This document shows, piece after piece, positions 26,358-33,514 of a stretch of DNA of 42,954 nt. The DNA comes from Clostridiales bacterium (GTDB taxonomy: Bacteria; Bacillota; Clostridia; Christensenellales; CAG-138): NCBI GenBank assembly GCA_004557245.1, contig SFEL01000016.1, forward strand, positions 1 to 42,954, given 5' to 3'. Below the pieces are notes generated by a model. The model saw nothing but the letters and a program-made list of their open reading frames with translations, was not told where the DNA came from and searched no databases. Every line of letters starts with the position of its first letter. The stretch's first letter is position 1. The position numbers and the translations under genes are program-made.

Positions 26358-26399
26358 GCGGGGCGGTTTGCTGCGAGGTAAGCCGCCCCTGCTTTTTTT
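26358..26399 (+). terminator. Intrinsic terminator after mobC
   Basis: GGGGCGGTTT (26360-26369 region) pairs with AAGCCGCCCC (26380-26389 region) and is followed by a run of seven T at 26393-26399. It closes the long upstream transfer operon. Confidence 0.85.
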
Positions 26400-26478
26400 G
26401 CGGTTCGGCATCCTTGCAGGGCAAGGCAGCTTCCTGTATGCTGAAAGCAGAAACAAACAAAACTGGAGGGATATTGAT

Positions 26479-26769
26479 ATGCGTTTCCTTTTGAAAATCC
26501 TCTTTGCACCCATCCTTGCGGTGCTTGCCGTCGTCACATGGTTTTTCGTGTTCGTCGTCGGCCTGTCCAGCGGCATCCTCTGCATCCCCGCCGCCATTCT
26601 CGGCTTCTTCGGTCTGTTCATACTCTTTGTGGATTCCGTCAGCTACGGCGTGGGGCTGCTGGTGATCGCGTTCCTCATAAGCCCCTACGGGCTTCCCATG
26701 CTGGCGGCATGGCTTCTGGCAAAGCTCCACGTCCTGCGCTACGCGATTCAGGACAGGATTTACGGTTGA
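26479..26769 (+). CDS. CD1845-like small membrane protein
   Basis: 96 residues from ATG 26479 (GGAGGG at 26465-26470). It is almost entirely hydrophobic: segments near 5-30, 32-52 and 54-80, then a short basic tail (KLHVLRYAIQDRIYG). The pattern MRFLLKILFAPILAVL and the position after mobC match CD1845-family proteins of clostridial ICEs. Role unknown. Confidence 0.75.
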   Translation: MRFLLKILFAPILAVLAVVTWFFVFVVGLSSGILCIPAAILGFFGLFILFVDSVSYGVGLLVIAFLISPYGLPMLAAWLLAKLHVLRYAIQDRIYG

Positions 26770-26775
26770 TACCCC

Positions 26776-26834
26776 TTGCGTTGATACTCACTTCTGGAAA
26801 TGGGTAAGTTAATGAGTAAGTTGATGGGTATCAA
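26776..26834 (+). repeat. Operator-like array, copy 1
   Basis: TTGCGTTGATACTCACTT at 26776-26793, then 12-bp tandem units GGGTAAGTTAAT (26802-26813) and GAGTAAGTTGAT (26814-26825), closing with GGGTATCAA. TTGATACTCA at 26781 is an inverted match, with one mismatch, to TGGGTATCAA at 26825-26834. Confidence 0.75.
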
Positions 26835-27050
26835 CGAACACACAAATATTTCTGAAAACGCACAAAACCTTTTGAAAAGACCTGTCTTTGTGCAATTTCA
26901 GAAAAGCCTCGTCATGTTAAGGCACACACAGGCTTGCTAACGGGGAGTGTTCATAAACTTCCGTTCAAACGTAGCAGCCGAATATTGTTAGGACATACTT
27001 GACTTCAGACATTGGGCGATGTAACTTTTTCATGAAATCACCGGAATCTC

Positions 27051-27079
27051 TTGCTTTTGCGTTGATACTCACTTATAAT
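27051..27079 (+). promoter_or_regulatory. Sigma-A-type promoter for the AlbA_2-like regulator gene
   Basis: The -35 element TTGCTT (27051-27056), a 17-nt spacer and -10 TATAAT (27074-27079). One arm of the inverted repeat lies in the spacer, so a bound protein would block RNA polymerase. Confidence 0.7.
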
Positions 27080-27128
27080 GATTGAGCAAGTAATTGAGTA
27101 AGTTAATGAGTAAGATAATGAGTATCAA
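27057..27128 (+). repeat. Operator-like array, copy 2, overlapping a promoter
   Basis: The same 18-bp block recurs at 27057-27074, followed by three 12-bp units at 27084, 27096 and 27108 and a closing GAGTATCAA. TTGATACTCA (27062-27071) and TGAGTATCAA (27119-27128) form a perfect 10-bp inverted repeat enclosing the promoter -10 box. This is a good candidate autoregulatory site for the following gene. Confidence 0.8.
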
Positions 27129-27141
27129 AGGAGGCTTCGCA

Positions 27142-28671
27142 ATGGCTCTGCCAATCAACATAACCGACCTTATCAACCGCAGGGTGGTGGAAAATGCCCG
27201 TGTGGAATACAAGCGCAACTGGAATCCCGAGACAATTTTGCACTCCATCTGCGCGTTTGCAAATGACATAGATAACTGGGGCGGAGGCTATATCATCATT
27301 GGCATCGAGGAGGAAAACGGAATGCCGAAGTTGCCGGTAGAGGGGCTTGAAAAGAGTTCCATTGACCGTATCAACAAAGAGCTTCTTCAAAAATGCAATC
27401 TGATCGAGCCGCGCTATATTCCAGTTGTCGAGCAAACTACTTTTGCCGGGGCGGACATCATTGTGCTGTGGATTCCGGGTGGAGACGCCCGCCCTTACAA
27501 GTGTCCGATTGCGTTTCCAACAGAGAAATCCGCAAAGGCGGAAAAAGCGTACTATATCCGCAAGCTCTCCAACACGATCCGTGCAAACCAGCTTGAAGAA
27601 AAGGAGCTGATCATGCTTGCAAACAATGTTCCCTTCGATGACCGCGCCAACATGACCGCCAATGTGGAGGATATGCGCGCCAGCCTGATTTCGGAATATC
27701 TCTATGCCGTGGGCAGCGATCTTTACAGCGATTCCCTGAAGCGTCCGCTTGCGGATTTGGCTTCTGATATGCGGTTGATTGGCGGACCGAGCGAGATGCG
27801 CAAGCCCCTGAATGTTGGGCTGATGTTTTTTAACGAGCGACCTGATGATTTTTTCGGCTACGCCAGAATCGAGGTTGTCGATAAGCCCGATCCCACAGGC
27901 ATTGGCATGACGGAAAAGGTCTTTACAGGGCCGCTGGATCGTCAGCTTCGTGATGCGCTCAGCTATATTCAGAATTATATCATCAAGGAAAAGGTCACAA
28001 AAGTACCCGGACGTGCGGAGGCAGAGCGCATTTACAACTACCCCTATGCGGCAGTGGAGGAAGCCCTATCCAACGCCGTATACCATAAATCATATCAGAT
28101 TGGCGAACCAATCACGGTGTCGGTCACGCCGGACAGAATGGAAATCACCAGCTTACCCGGGCCGGACAGAACAATTCCATCAGAGGATATTGCCAACCGC
28201 AAAATGGTGTCCCGAAGATACCGCAACCGCCGCATCGGAGACTTCCTAAAGGAGTTAAAACTTGTTGAAGGTCGAAACACGGGCATCCCGACTATTCTCC
28301 ATGCTATGCGGCAAAACGGCTCCGATCTTCCGATATTTGAAACCGATGATGAACGAACCTACCTTACCGTGATTCTTCCGGTTCAGCGCTCTTTTTTGAA
28401 TCAAAAGGAAACTGAAACAAAGTCCATGAGAACAAAGATAAGGAGAAATGTTCTCGATATAAAAAAGTTGATTTTAGAAATATTGGAGCAAACGGGCGAC
28501 ATAGCAGCTTCCGATATTGCAAAAGAGTTAGGTTATGCAAAGATCAACAACACAATCAGCAAAGCCGTGCGTGAACTCATAGAAGCCGGCAGAATTGAGT
28601 ACACAGAGCCGGAGAAGCCTCGTAGCCGGAATCAGAAGCTACGACTTACGGATTCGGGACGCAGGGCATGA
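27142..28671 (+). CDS. AlbA_2/Schlafen-type putative transcriptional regulator with ATP-binding domain
   Basis: 509 residues from ATG 27142 (AAAGGAGG at 27128-27135; upstream ATGs lie inside the repeat array). The N-terminus (about 15-140: ENARVEYKRNWN, CAFANDIDNWGGGYIIIGI) is the AlbA_2/AAA_4 DNA-binding domain. An HATPase-like domain lies near 290-420 (YPYAAVEEALSNAVYHKSY, then RNTGIPTILHAM). The C-terminal 80 residues look like a winged helix (DIAASDIAKELGYAKINNTI). Lower GC than the flanking backbone suggests a later acquisition. It probably regulates itself through the arrays just upstream. The stop overlaps the next start (ATGA). Confidence 0.85.
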   Translation: MALPINITDLINRRVVENARVEYKRNWNPETILHSICAFANDIDNWGGGYIIIGIEEENGMPKLPVEGLEKSSIDRINKELLQKCNLIEPRYIPVVEQTTFAGADIIVLWIPGGDARPYKCPIAFPTEKSAKAEKAYYIRKLSNTIRANQLEEKELIMLANNVPFDDRANMTANVEDMRASLISEYLYAVGSDLYSDSLKRPLADLASDMRLIGGPSEMRKPLNVGLMFFNERPDDFFGYARIEVVDKPDPTGIGMTEKVFTGPLDRQLRDALSYIQNYIIKEKVTKVPGRAEAERIYNYPYAAVEEALSNAVYHKSYQIGEPITVSVTPDRMEITSLPGPDRTIPSEDIANRKMVSRRYRNRRIGDFLKELKLVEGRNTGIPTILHAMRQNGSDLPIFETDDERTYLTVILPVQRSFLNQKETETKSMRTKIRRNVLDIKKLILEILEQTGDIAASDIAKELGYAKINNTISKAVRELIEAGRIEYTEPEKPRSRNQKLRLTDSGRRA

Positions 28672-29123
28672 CTGACCGCGAACTGACCGGCAAGGTACAT
28701 TCCGCCGTGTATCATCAATGTCAGCGCCGGGGCTATGCCGCGCCGGTGGATGTGCTGATGGAGATCGGCGTACTGCCGAAGGAGAAATACGAGGACTGGC
28801 GGCGCGGGCGCATTGATTATCTGGAGCGCGTCTGCACCGTCAACCTCCGCAAGCTCTCTTTCATCATGCGCGAGATACGGGCATACGCACAGAAAAGCAG
28901 CCTCAAGCCCTCCGTGACCGTATATAAGCAATGGGCGGTCAAGAAGGAATCCGGGCAGGGGCATAAGCCGGTGATCCGTCTGCGCTTCAGCAAGAGCGGC
29001 GACCCCGACATCGAGCGGCGGTACTCCACCCACTTCGTCGATACGAAGAAAATCGCGGAGCTGAAAGCGCAGCGCATAACGGAAGCCGCAACCAACGCGG
29101 CAGAGAGCGCCGCAGAAAACTGA
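28668..29123 (+). CDS. Conserved pre-relaxase protein of unknown function
   Basis: 151 residues. It starts in an ATGA overlap with the regulator gene. The N-terminal half (VHSAVYHQCQRRGYAAPVDV, then LMEIGVLPKEKYEDWRRGRI) matches conserved proteins found just before relaxase genes in Clostridia ICEs, as I recall. The C-terminus is Ala-rich and helical. GC content returns to that of the backbone. Possibly a relaxosome helper (inference). Confidence 0.7.
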   Translation: MTDRELTGKVHSAVYHQCQRRGYAAPVDVLMEIGVLPKEKYEDWRRGRIDYLERVCTVNLRKLSFIMREIRAYAQKSSLKPSVTVYKQWAVKKESGQGHKPVIRLRFSKSGDPDIERRYSTHFVDTKKIAELKAQRITEAATNAAESAAEN

Positions 29124-29139
29124 ATCATTCCATGAAAGC

Positions 29140-29171
29140 GAGCTGCATCGGACGGGCATCCGATGCAGCTC
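29140..29171. repeat. Perfect 13-bp inverted repeat before the relaxase gene
   Basis: GAGCTGCATCGGA (29140-29152), loop CGGGCA, TCCGATGCAGCTC (29159-29171). No T run follows (AATTATTATG), so it is more likely a protein-binding or attenuation structure, or part of a transfer origin, than a terminator. Confidence 0.7.
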
Positions 29172-29201
29172 AATTATTATGCCGGAAAGGAGGCCGCGTC
29201 C

Positions 29202-30602
29202 ATGGCGACCACACGCATCATTTCCATGCACGTTAATCAGGGCAAGACGATTGCCGACTGCCTGACCGACCGCATCGACTACTCCAAGAATCCAGACAAG
29301 ACACAGGGCGGCGAGCTGATCTCCGCCTACGAATGCGACCCGAAAACCGCCGACGCGGAGTTTCTTTACTCCAAGCGGCAGTACCAGACCATCACAGGGC
29401 GGGAGCAGCGGCACGACGTGATCGCCTATCAGGTGCGCCAGTCCTTTAAGCCCGGAGAGATCACACCGGAGGAGGCGAACCGCGTGGGCTATGAGTTTGC
29501 CGAGCGGTTTCTTAAAGGCAGACACGCCTTTTTCGTTGCCACGCACACCGACAAAAAGCACATTCACAATCACATCATCTGGAACTCCACCACGCTGGAC
29601 TGCAAGCACAAGTTCCGCGATTTTCTCGGCTCCGGCAGGGCGGTCGCACGGCTCAGCGACGCCATCTGCACCGAGCATCGGCTCTCCGTAATCGCCGATC
29701 CGAAGCGCGGGAAAAATCACTACGGCAAGTGGCTGGGCGACAACGCGAAGCCCACCCATAGGGAGCTGCTCTGCGGCCTCATCGACGCGGCGCTTTTGCA
29801 GAAGCCCGACAGCTTTGACGCGCTTTTGAAGTTGCTGCGCGACAGCGGATGTGAGGTCAGGCGGCGCGGGAATACGCTGTCCCTGCGCCACCCCGGCAAA
29901 AAGGGCTTTGCCCGTCTTTCTTCCATCAACGGCTATTCGGAGGACGAGCTGCGCGCCGTCCTCGCCGGAGAAAAGGAGCATACGCCGCGCAAAAAACGGA
30001 CGCAGGCCACGCGGAAAAAGAATACGCTGCTCATCGACATCGAGGCGAAGCTGCAAGCGGGAAAGGGCGTGGGCTACGAGCGCTGGGCGAAGGTATTCAA
30101 CGTCAAGCAGATGGCGCAGACCTACAATTATCTGCGGGAGCATGGGCTACTGGATTACGCGGAATTGGAAGAAAAAGCTGCCGCTGCGACGGAGCAGTTT
30201 CACGCGCTGTCCGCGCAGATCAAGGCGGCGGAGACGCGCATGGCGGAGATCGCCGTGCTGAAAACGCATATCATCAACTACGCCAAGACCCGCGATGTTT
30301 ACGCCGGATACCGCAAGGCGGGCTACTCAAAAAAGTTTCTTGCGGAGCATGATGGCGACATCCTTCTGCACAAGGCGGCGAAGAACGCCTTTGACGAGCT
30401 GGGCGTGAAAAAGCTCCCCACCGTCAAGAGCTTGCAGGCGGAATATGCCAAGCTGCTTGCCGAAAAAAAGGCGGCGTATGCCGAATACCGGCGTTCGCGC
30501 GACGAGATGCGCGAGCTGCTGCTCCACAAGCAGAACGTGGATCGTATGCTGGGCAAGGATGAGCGCAGCGAGGAAAAGAAACAGGAGCATGATCGCCAGT
30601 AA
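29202..30602 (+). CDS. MobA/MobL-type conjugative relaxase
   Basis: Nicks the transfer origin and stays bound to the 5' end. 466 residues from ATG 29202, with AAAGGAGG at 29186-29193; an upstream ATG at 29163 lies in the hairpin. A likely catalytic tyrosine is Tyr27 in DYSKNP. The three-histidine metal motif is His120-Ile-His122-Asn-His124, with His115 nearby in ATHTDKKHIHNHIIW. An RLSDAIC region follows near 150. The C-terminal 200 residues are helical and coiled-coil-like (EEKAAAATEQFHALSAQIKA). Length and organisation fit relaxases of Tn1549-like ICEs. Confidence 0.9.
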   Translation: MATTRIISMHVNQGKTIADCLTDRIDYSKNPDKTQGGELISAYECDPKTADAEFLYSKRQYQTITGREQRHDVIAYQVRQSFKPGEITPEEANRVGYEFAERFLKGRHAFFVATHTDKKHIHNHIIWNSTTLDCKHKFRDFLGSGRAVARLSDAICTEHRLSVIADPKRGKNHYGKWLGDNAKPTHRELLCGLIDAALLQKPDSFDALLKLLRDSGCEVRRRGNTLSLRHPGKKGFARLSSINGYSEDELRAVLAGEKEHTPRKKRTQATRKKNTLLIDIEAKLQAGKGVGYERWAKVFNVKQMAQTYNYLREHGLLDYAELEEKAAAATEQFHALSAQIKAAETRMAEIAVLKTHIINYAKTRDVYAGYRKAGYSKKFLAEHDGDILLHKAAKNAFDELGVKKLPTVKSLQAEYAKLLAEKKAAYAEYRRSRDEMRELLLHKQNVDRMLGKDERSEEKKQEHDRQ

Positions 30603-30619
30603 CGGCCATGCTCCTAAAG

Positions 30620-30750
30620 CGTTTCGCAGAAACGCGCAGCCACACATTTATGTGTGTTCAAAGGGTTTCAGGGGCGCTGCCCCTGACAAGCAGAGGGCAG
30701 TTTTCGCGGCGGCGGAAATTGCCCGAAAAGCAAAGTGGGTACCTCTTTGC
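30620..30750. other. Array of five hairpins after the relaxase gene (candidate oriT or structured RNA)
   Basis: Five consecutive inverted repeats: GCGTTT/AAACGC (30620-30636), CACACAT/ATGTGTG (30642-30657), TCAGGGGC/GCCCCTGA (30668-30686), GGGCAGTTTTC/GAAATTGCCC with one mismatch and one bulged base (30695-30724), GCAAAG/CTTTGC (30730-30750). None ends in a clear T run. Closely packed inverted repeats next to a relaxase gene are typical of transfer origins, but a terminator cluster or structured transcript is possible. Confidence 0.5.
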
Positions 30751-30811
30751 CCTGCTTGCCGGTTTGTTTCGAGTTCGCTACAACCAATGTGCAGGCAATT
30801 GGTTTGCACCT

Positions 30812-30840
30812 TTGCGATTTAGCCTGCGAATGATTATAGT
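30812..30840 (+). promoter_or_regulatory. Sigma-A-type promoter for the gene at 30875
   Basis: The -35 element TTGCGA (30812-30817), 17-nt spacer, -10 TATAGT (30835-30840), 34 nt before the start codon. Confidence 0.6.
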
Positions 30841-30874
30841 GTTATATATAAGGTATTTTGAAAGGAAAATCGCC

Positions 30875-31189
30875 ATGTTGTCTTTTGAAAACGTACTTGA
30901 TTGTTTTGCGCTGGTTATTCAGACAGGAATCTGCGAAGTACTGCTAACTCGCCACGGATATGTGGTAATGGAGTGGGACGAGGAAGAACGCGAATGGTTC
31001 AACGTAACTCATTGCGATACTCCCGCGGCATTGCGTGAAGCAATTCTTTCGGCGTATGAAGGATATCTTCAACTCTCGCTCGTCACGGATTGCCACAACC
31101 CCACCGAAGAAGAAATACGCACGATACAAAAAAGGAGTGCTGATTTGCGGCTCCTTTGCAATGCACATGGCAAGATGACGGTTATCTGA
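30875..31189 (+). CDS. Small ICE protein, paralogue of the one at 10003
   Basis: 104 residues from ATG 30875 (AAAGGA at 30861-30866). MLSFENVLDCF, TRHGYVVMEWDEEEREWFN and a C-terminal CHNPTEEEIRTIQKRSADL parallel the 10-kb paralogue. GC content is lower than in that copy, implying a different history. Its 3' end overlaps the convergent repressor gene by 8 nt. Function unknown. Confidence 0.75.
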   Translation: MLSFENVLDCFALVIQTGICEVLLTRHGYVVMEWDEEEREWFNVTHCDTPAALREAILSAYEGYLQLSLVTDCHNPTEEEIRTIQKRSADLRLLCNAHGKMTVI

Positions 31190-31529
31190 CGCCGGCCTGC
31201 TCCTTTTCGCGCAGCGCTTCCAGTACGCTCAATATGAAATGCAGGGACGCTTCATCGGATACGTCCAGCAGGCGGTCTACCTTTTTACGAGTATCTGTGC
31301 GCGCGCTTTCGTTTTTGCTGAAAACGACGCCGTCCAAGGATATATTCAAGATTTTGGTAATCTCGAACAGTATTTCAATCGATGGCTTACGATGGCCGCT
31401 TTCGATATGCTTTACATGCGTTGGAGAAACCTCCAGCATTTCTGCCAGCTCTTCCTGAGTAATTCTCTTATCCTTGCGCTCGTTGCGGATGGTTTCCCGC
31501 AAGGCGGTCAATTCCTGCTCACAGTTCAT
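31182..31529 (-). CDS. XRE-family transcriptional repressor
   Basis: 115 residues. A helix-turn-helix of the Cro/C1 type spans about residues 10-65 (TIRNERKDKRITQEELAEML, then VSPTHVKHIESGHRKPSIEI). A short helical C-terminus (LSVLEALREKEQ) could dimerise. The ATG is at 31529 with AGGAG about 8 nt upstream. Such repressors often sit between backbone and cargo and control element genes. TTAGCTTA repeats upstream are the likely operators. Confidence 0.9.
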   Translation of the reverse strand: MNCEQELTALRETIRNERKDKRITQEELAEMLEVSPTHVKHIESGHRKPSIEILFEITKILNISLDGVVFSKNESARTDTRKKVDRLLDVSDEASLHFILSVLEALREKEQAGVR

Positions 31530-31548
31530 ATCTTTGCTCCTATATTTA

Positions 31549-31616
31549 TTAGCTTAGCGTACCCATATTTGATTGAAAATTAGCTTAAAGTAACTTAAAA
31601 TATCTCTTAAAGCTAA
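31549..31616. promoter_or_regulatory. Operator repeats upstream of the XRE repressor
   Basis: TTAGCTTA occurs at 31549 and 31580, and TTAGCTTAAAG (31580-31590) is an inverted match, with one mismatch, to CTTAAAGCTAA (31606-31616). This covers the intergenic region between the minus-strand repressor and the plus-strand gene at 31695, so the repressor probably controls one or both. Confidence 0.55.
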
Positions 31617-31694
31617 CTTCGCGTGAAGCAAAAGAGCACGGCATGGCGCTTAATAACGCCGCATAAAACTAATGGGTCAGGAGATGATTGCTTT

Positions 31695-31868
31695 ATGTGT
31701 GAAGAGAAATGGTTTGAGGAACTGCTGAGGGCGCTGGATGGTCATACAGCAGCTTCGTTTGCCGAAGCGGAGGAAGCCCTCTCACGAGGGTTTCAGCCCT
31801 TTGACGAGTTCATCACTGAAGTGAATCAGGAATTTGTCCGACATAAAAGTGGAGAACAGCGGGACTGA
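31695..31868 (+). CDS. Small acidic protein of unknown function
   Basis: 57 residues from ATG 31695 with AGGAGATG upstream. The sequence (MCEEKWFEELLRALDGHTAA, then EAEEALSRGFQPFDEFI) is helical and acidic, with no membrane segment. It is divergent from the XRE gene and may be under its control. No function recognised. Confidence 0.55.
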   Translation: MCEEKWFEELLRALDGHTAASFAEAEEALSRGFQPFDEFITEVNQEFVRHKSGEQRD

Positions 31869-31880
31869 AACGCCCGCTGT
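31856..31880 (+). terminator. Weak stem-loop at the end of the 31695 gene
   Basis: ACAGCGGG (31856-31863) pairs with CCCGCTGT (31873-31880). The left arm lies in the gene's last codons. No T run, so termination is uncertain. Confidence 0.4.
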
Positions 31881-31911
31881 CTTGGCGAAACAATATATTT
31901 TTGGGTTTTAC

Positions 31912-31943
31912 GACAGATTTTTCCTTTCTGGTGTGTCATAATA
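31912..31943 (+). promoter_or_regulatory. ECF-type promoter motif A
   Basis: GACAGATTT (31912-31920), 12-nt spacer, GTGTC (31933-31937) then ATAATA. Same motif as the one next to the sigma gene, 80 nt further upstream, forming a tandem pair. Confidence 0.6.
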
Positions 31944-31991
31944 AATGTGTCAGTATGCTCAAGCGCTTCCATACAAAAATAAATGTGTTGA

Positions 31992-32023
31992 GAAAGATTT
32001 TTGCCGGCTACGGTGTCTATAAA
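31992..32023 (+). promoter_or_regulatory. ECF-type promoter motif C, directly before the sigma gene
   Basis: GAAAGATTT (31992-32000), 12-nt spacer, GTGTC (32013-32017) then TATAAAGCAGA. Distance to the TTG start is about 63 nt. The GTC-containing -10 box and 16-17 nt effective spacing fit ECF sigma promoters, so the sigma factor probably drives its own gene. Confidence 0.7.
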
Positions 32024-32085
32024 GCAGATGATGTATTCCGGCGCGCGTACTGTTACTTATTCCTAACCTGCACAGGAGGGACGGT

Positions 32086-32601
32086 TTGGACATCATCAAG
32101 TATTTTGAGAGGAATTACAGGCATTTAATGCTATGTACGGTCATGATGATCAAAGACGTAGACAGGGCGCAGGATATTCTGCATAACGTAGCAGTTACCC
32201 TGCTTACAAAGCAGGATGAACTGAGGGACTTGAGGCATCCGGGCGCATATGTAACGCAGTGCATCTATCGCGCAACGCTGAATTACCTGCGAAAGGAGTC
32301 CAGATCGGCGGCTCACGATCCTGTGATTCTATCTGAAATATGCCGCCATCCCGATTCCGGTGTTGCATATGATTATGTGGAGTGGGTAATATCGATCGAA
32401 GCGCATTTACAAAAGTACAGTCCTGAAATGCGCCAGGTATTTATCGAACACTACCTTGATGGTGTGCCCATAGAAACCATCGCCAGAAAGTTGGACCTAA
32501 CGCCAAAAGCTGTTTCATTGCGGCTCAAACGTATGCGCGATGCCTTAGCAAAAAATGCGCCTGATATGCTTCGGCATATCGATGTTTTAACTCTGCTGTG
32601 A
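32086..32601 (+). CDS. ECF-type RNA polymerase sigma factor
   Basis: 171 residues. Region 2 is near 5-70 (YFERNYRHLMLCTVM, DRAQDILHNVAVTLL, YVTQCIYRATLNYLRK) and region 4 near 105-160 (EMRQVFIEHYLDGVPIETIA, LTPKAVSLRLKRMRDAL). The start is TTG 32086, supported by AGGAGGG at 32074-32080 and by the conserved N-terminal helix; the next ATG (32128) would delete it. Followed 13 nt later by a membrane anti-sigma gene. Expected to switch on the four related promoters in this segment (inference). Confidence 0.88.
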   Translation: MDIIKYFERNYRHLMLCTVMMIKDVDRAQDILHNVAVTLLTKQDELRDLRHPGAYVTQCIYRATLNYLRKESRSAAHDPVILSEICRHPDSGVAYDYVEWVISIEAHLQKYSPEMRQVFIEHYLDGVPIETIARKLDLTPKAVSLRLKRMRDALAKNAPDMLRHIDVLTLL

Positions 32602-32614
32602 GAGGTGTAAAACA

Positions 32615-33460
32615 ATGAGAAGAATAAGAGAACAGGTCATATGGTACAGAACGAAGAGGTTGGCCGCAGCGCATCCGTTCTTCCACAGGAAGAATGGATT
32701 GCTGTCCATGAGCGAAGCAAAAGCCCTGCTCCAAGGCAGGGAAATTCCTGACGGGCATGAAGTGCTCCGTCAGGCGAGAATCGAGCTTGGTATACCGGAG
32801 CCTGTCTCCGGCGCAGCGACATCGCCAGGAAAAACATTTTGCAACACCGTGATAAGAGGCCACTCTTTCTCTCTGCGCAGGGGATTGGTATGTCTGTCGG
32901 TGCTATTGATTGTATTTGGCTTTTTCACCATGACGGAAGCAGGCGCTGCATTGGCAAAAGGGCTCTACAATGTCGTTGTCAGCGTATTTGACGGCTCTCT
33001 ATTGTCCCGCAATGAAGGCACCACGGGGTATGTGAAACCAATCGATTTTGCGGCGCTCCCCGCAGAGTTTGAGAGCCTGGAGGCTGTTGCAAAAGCTACC
33101 GGGAGGCAGGTCGTAATTCCGGGCGGCAGTGACAGCACTATGCTATCGTTTACAGCACATGTGATAGGGCAGAAAATGCTTGTAGTAAAGAGTCAATATA
33201 TTGTCGATGGGAAAGAATATGCTGTTGTGCAGTCGTTTTATAATGATTCTGCACTCTGGAGTGGGGCCAATAGCACAACGGAAGACAGCATAAATACAAT
33301 AGAGCTGGCAATTGGGATTAAAGCATATTTGTCAACAATGGAGGACGGTACGGTGTATGCAGAAGCATTTGACACGGGGCATGATTTAAATATAAGCAGC
33401 ACAATGTTATCCATTGAAGAATTGAAAGAAGTTATAATGAACTTAAAATATGTGAGTTAA
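32615..33460 (+). CDS. Membrane anti-sigma factor with DUF4367-like outer domain
   Basis: 281 residues. A basic cytoplasmic N-terminus of about 88 residues (VIWYRTKRLAAAHPFFHRKN) should bind the sigma factor, one membrane segment lies at about 90-108 (LVCLSVLLIVFGFF), and the outer domain (about 125-281) has the strand-rich look of DUF4367-type sensor domains (VVIPGGSDSTMLSF, MLVVKSQYIVDGKEYAVVQS). AGAGGTG precedes the ATG. Gene order right after the sigma gene is the main support; there is no classic zinc anti-sigma motif. Confidence 0.7.
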   Translation: MRRIREQVIWYRTKRLAAAHPFFHRKNGLLSMSEAKALLQGREIPDGHEVLRQARIELGIPEPVSGAATSPGKTFCNTVIRGHSFSLRRGLVCLSVLLIVFGFFTMTEAGAALAKGLYNVVVSVFDGSLLSRNEGTTGYVKPIDFAALPAEFESLEAVAKATGRQVVIPGGSDSTMLSFTAHVIGQKMLVVKSQYIVDGKEYAVVQSFYNDSALWSGANSTTEDSINTIELAIGIKAYLSTMEDGTVYAEAFDTGHDLNISSTMLSIEELKEVIMNLKYVS

Positions 33461-33465
33461 AACAC

Positions 33466-33495
33466 AAACAGGCTGCCGCAACTGGCAGCCTGTTT
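33466..33495. terminator. Bidirectional terminator between convergent genes
   Basis: AAACAGGCTGCC (33466-33477) pairs with GGCAGCCTGTTT (33484-33495), 12 bp, with T runs on both strands. It separates the plus-strand anti-sigma gene from the minus-strand secreted-protein gene. Confidence 0.85.
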
Positions 33496-33514
33496 TCATG
33501 TTTAATCTTTATTA

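Larger units (their letters stand above)
26770..27141 (+). promoter_or_regulatory. Gene-free region with repeated operator-like arrays
   Basis: No gene is seen in this 372-nt stretch. It contains two copies of an array made of TTGCGTTGATACTCACTT plus 12-bp tandem units (annotated separately), separated by about 220 nt without recognisable coding content. It probably carries control DNA for the downstream regulator gene. Confidence 0.6.

Noticed and set aside
27094..27141. Longer start for the AlbA_2-like regulator at 27094
   Set aside because: Those codons only translate the 12-bp iterons and lie downstream of the promoter -10; the strong AAAGGAGG favours ATG 27142.
28632..30143. 503-codon minus-strand frame opposite the relaxase
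   Set aside because: Antisense shadow of the pre-relaxase and relaxase genes.
31901..32128. 75-codon plus-strand frame upstream of the sigma gene
   Set aside because: No ribosome site and it covers the two ECF-type promoter motifs; more likely regulatory DNA.
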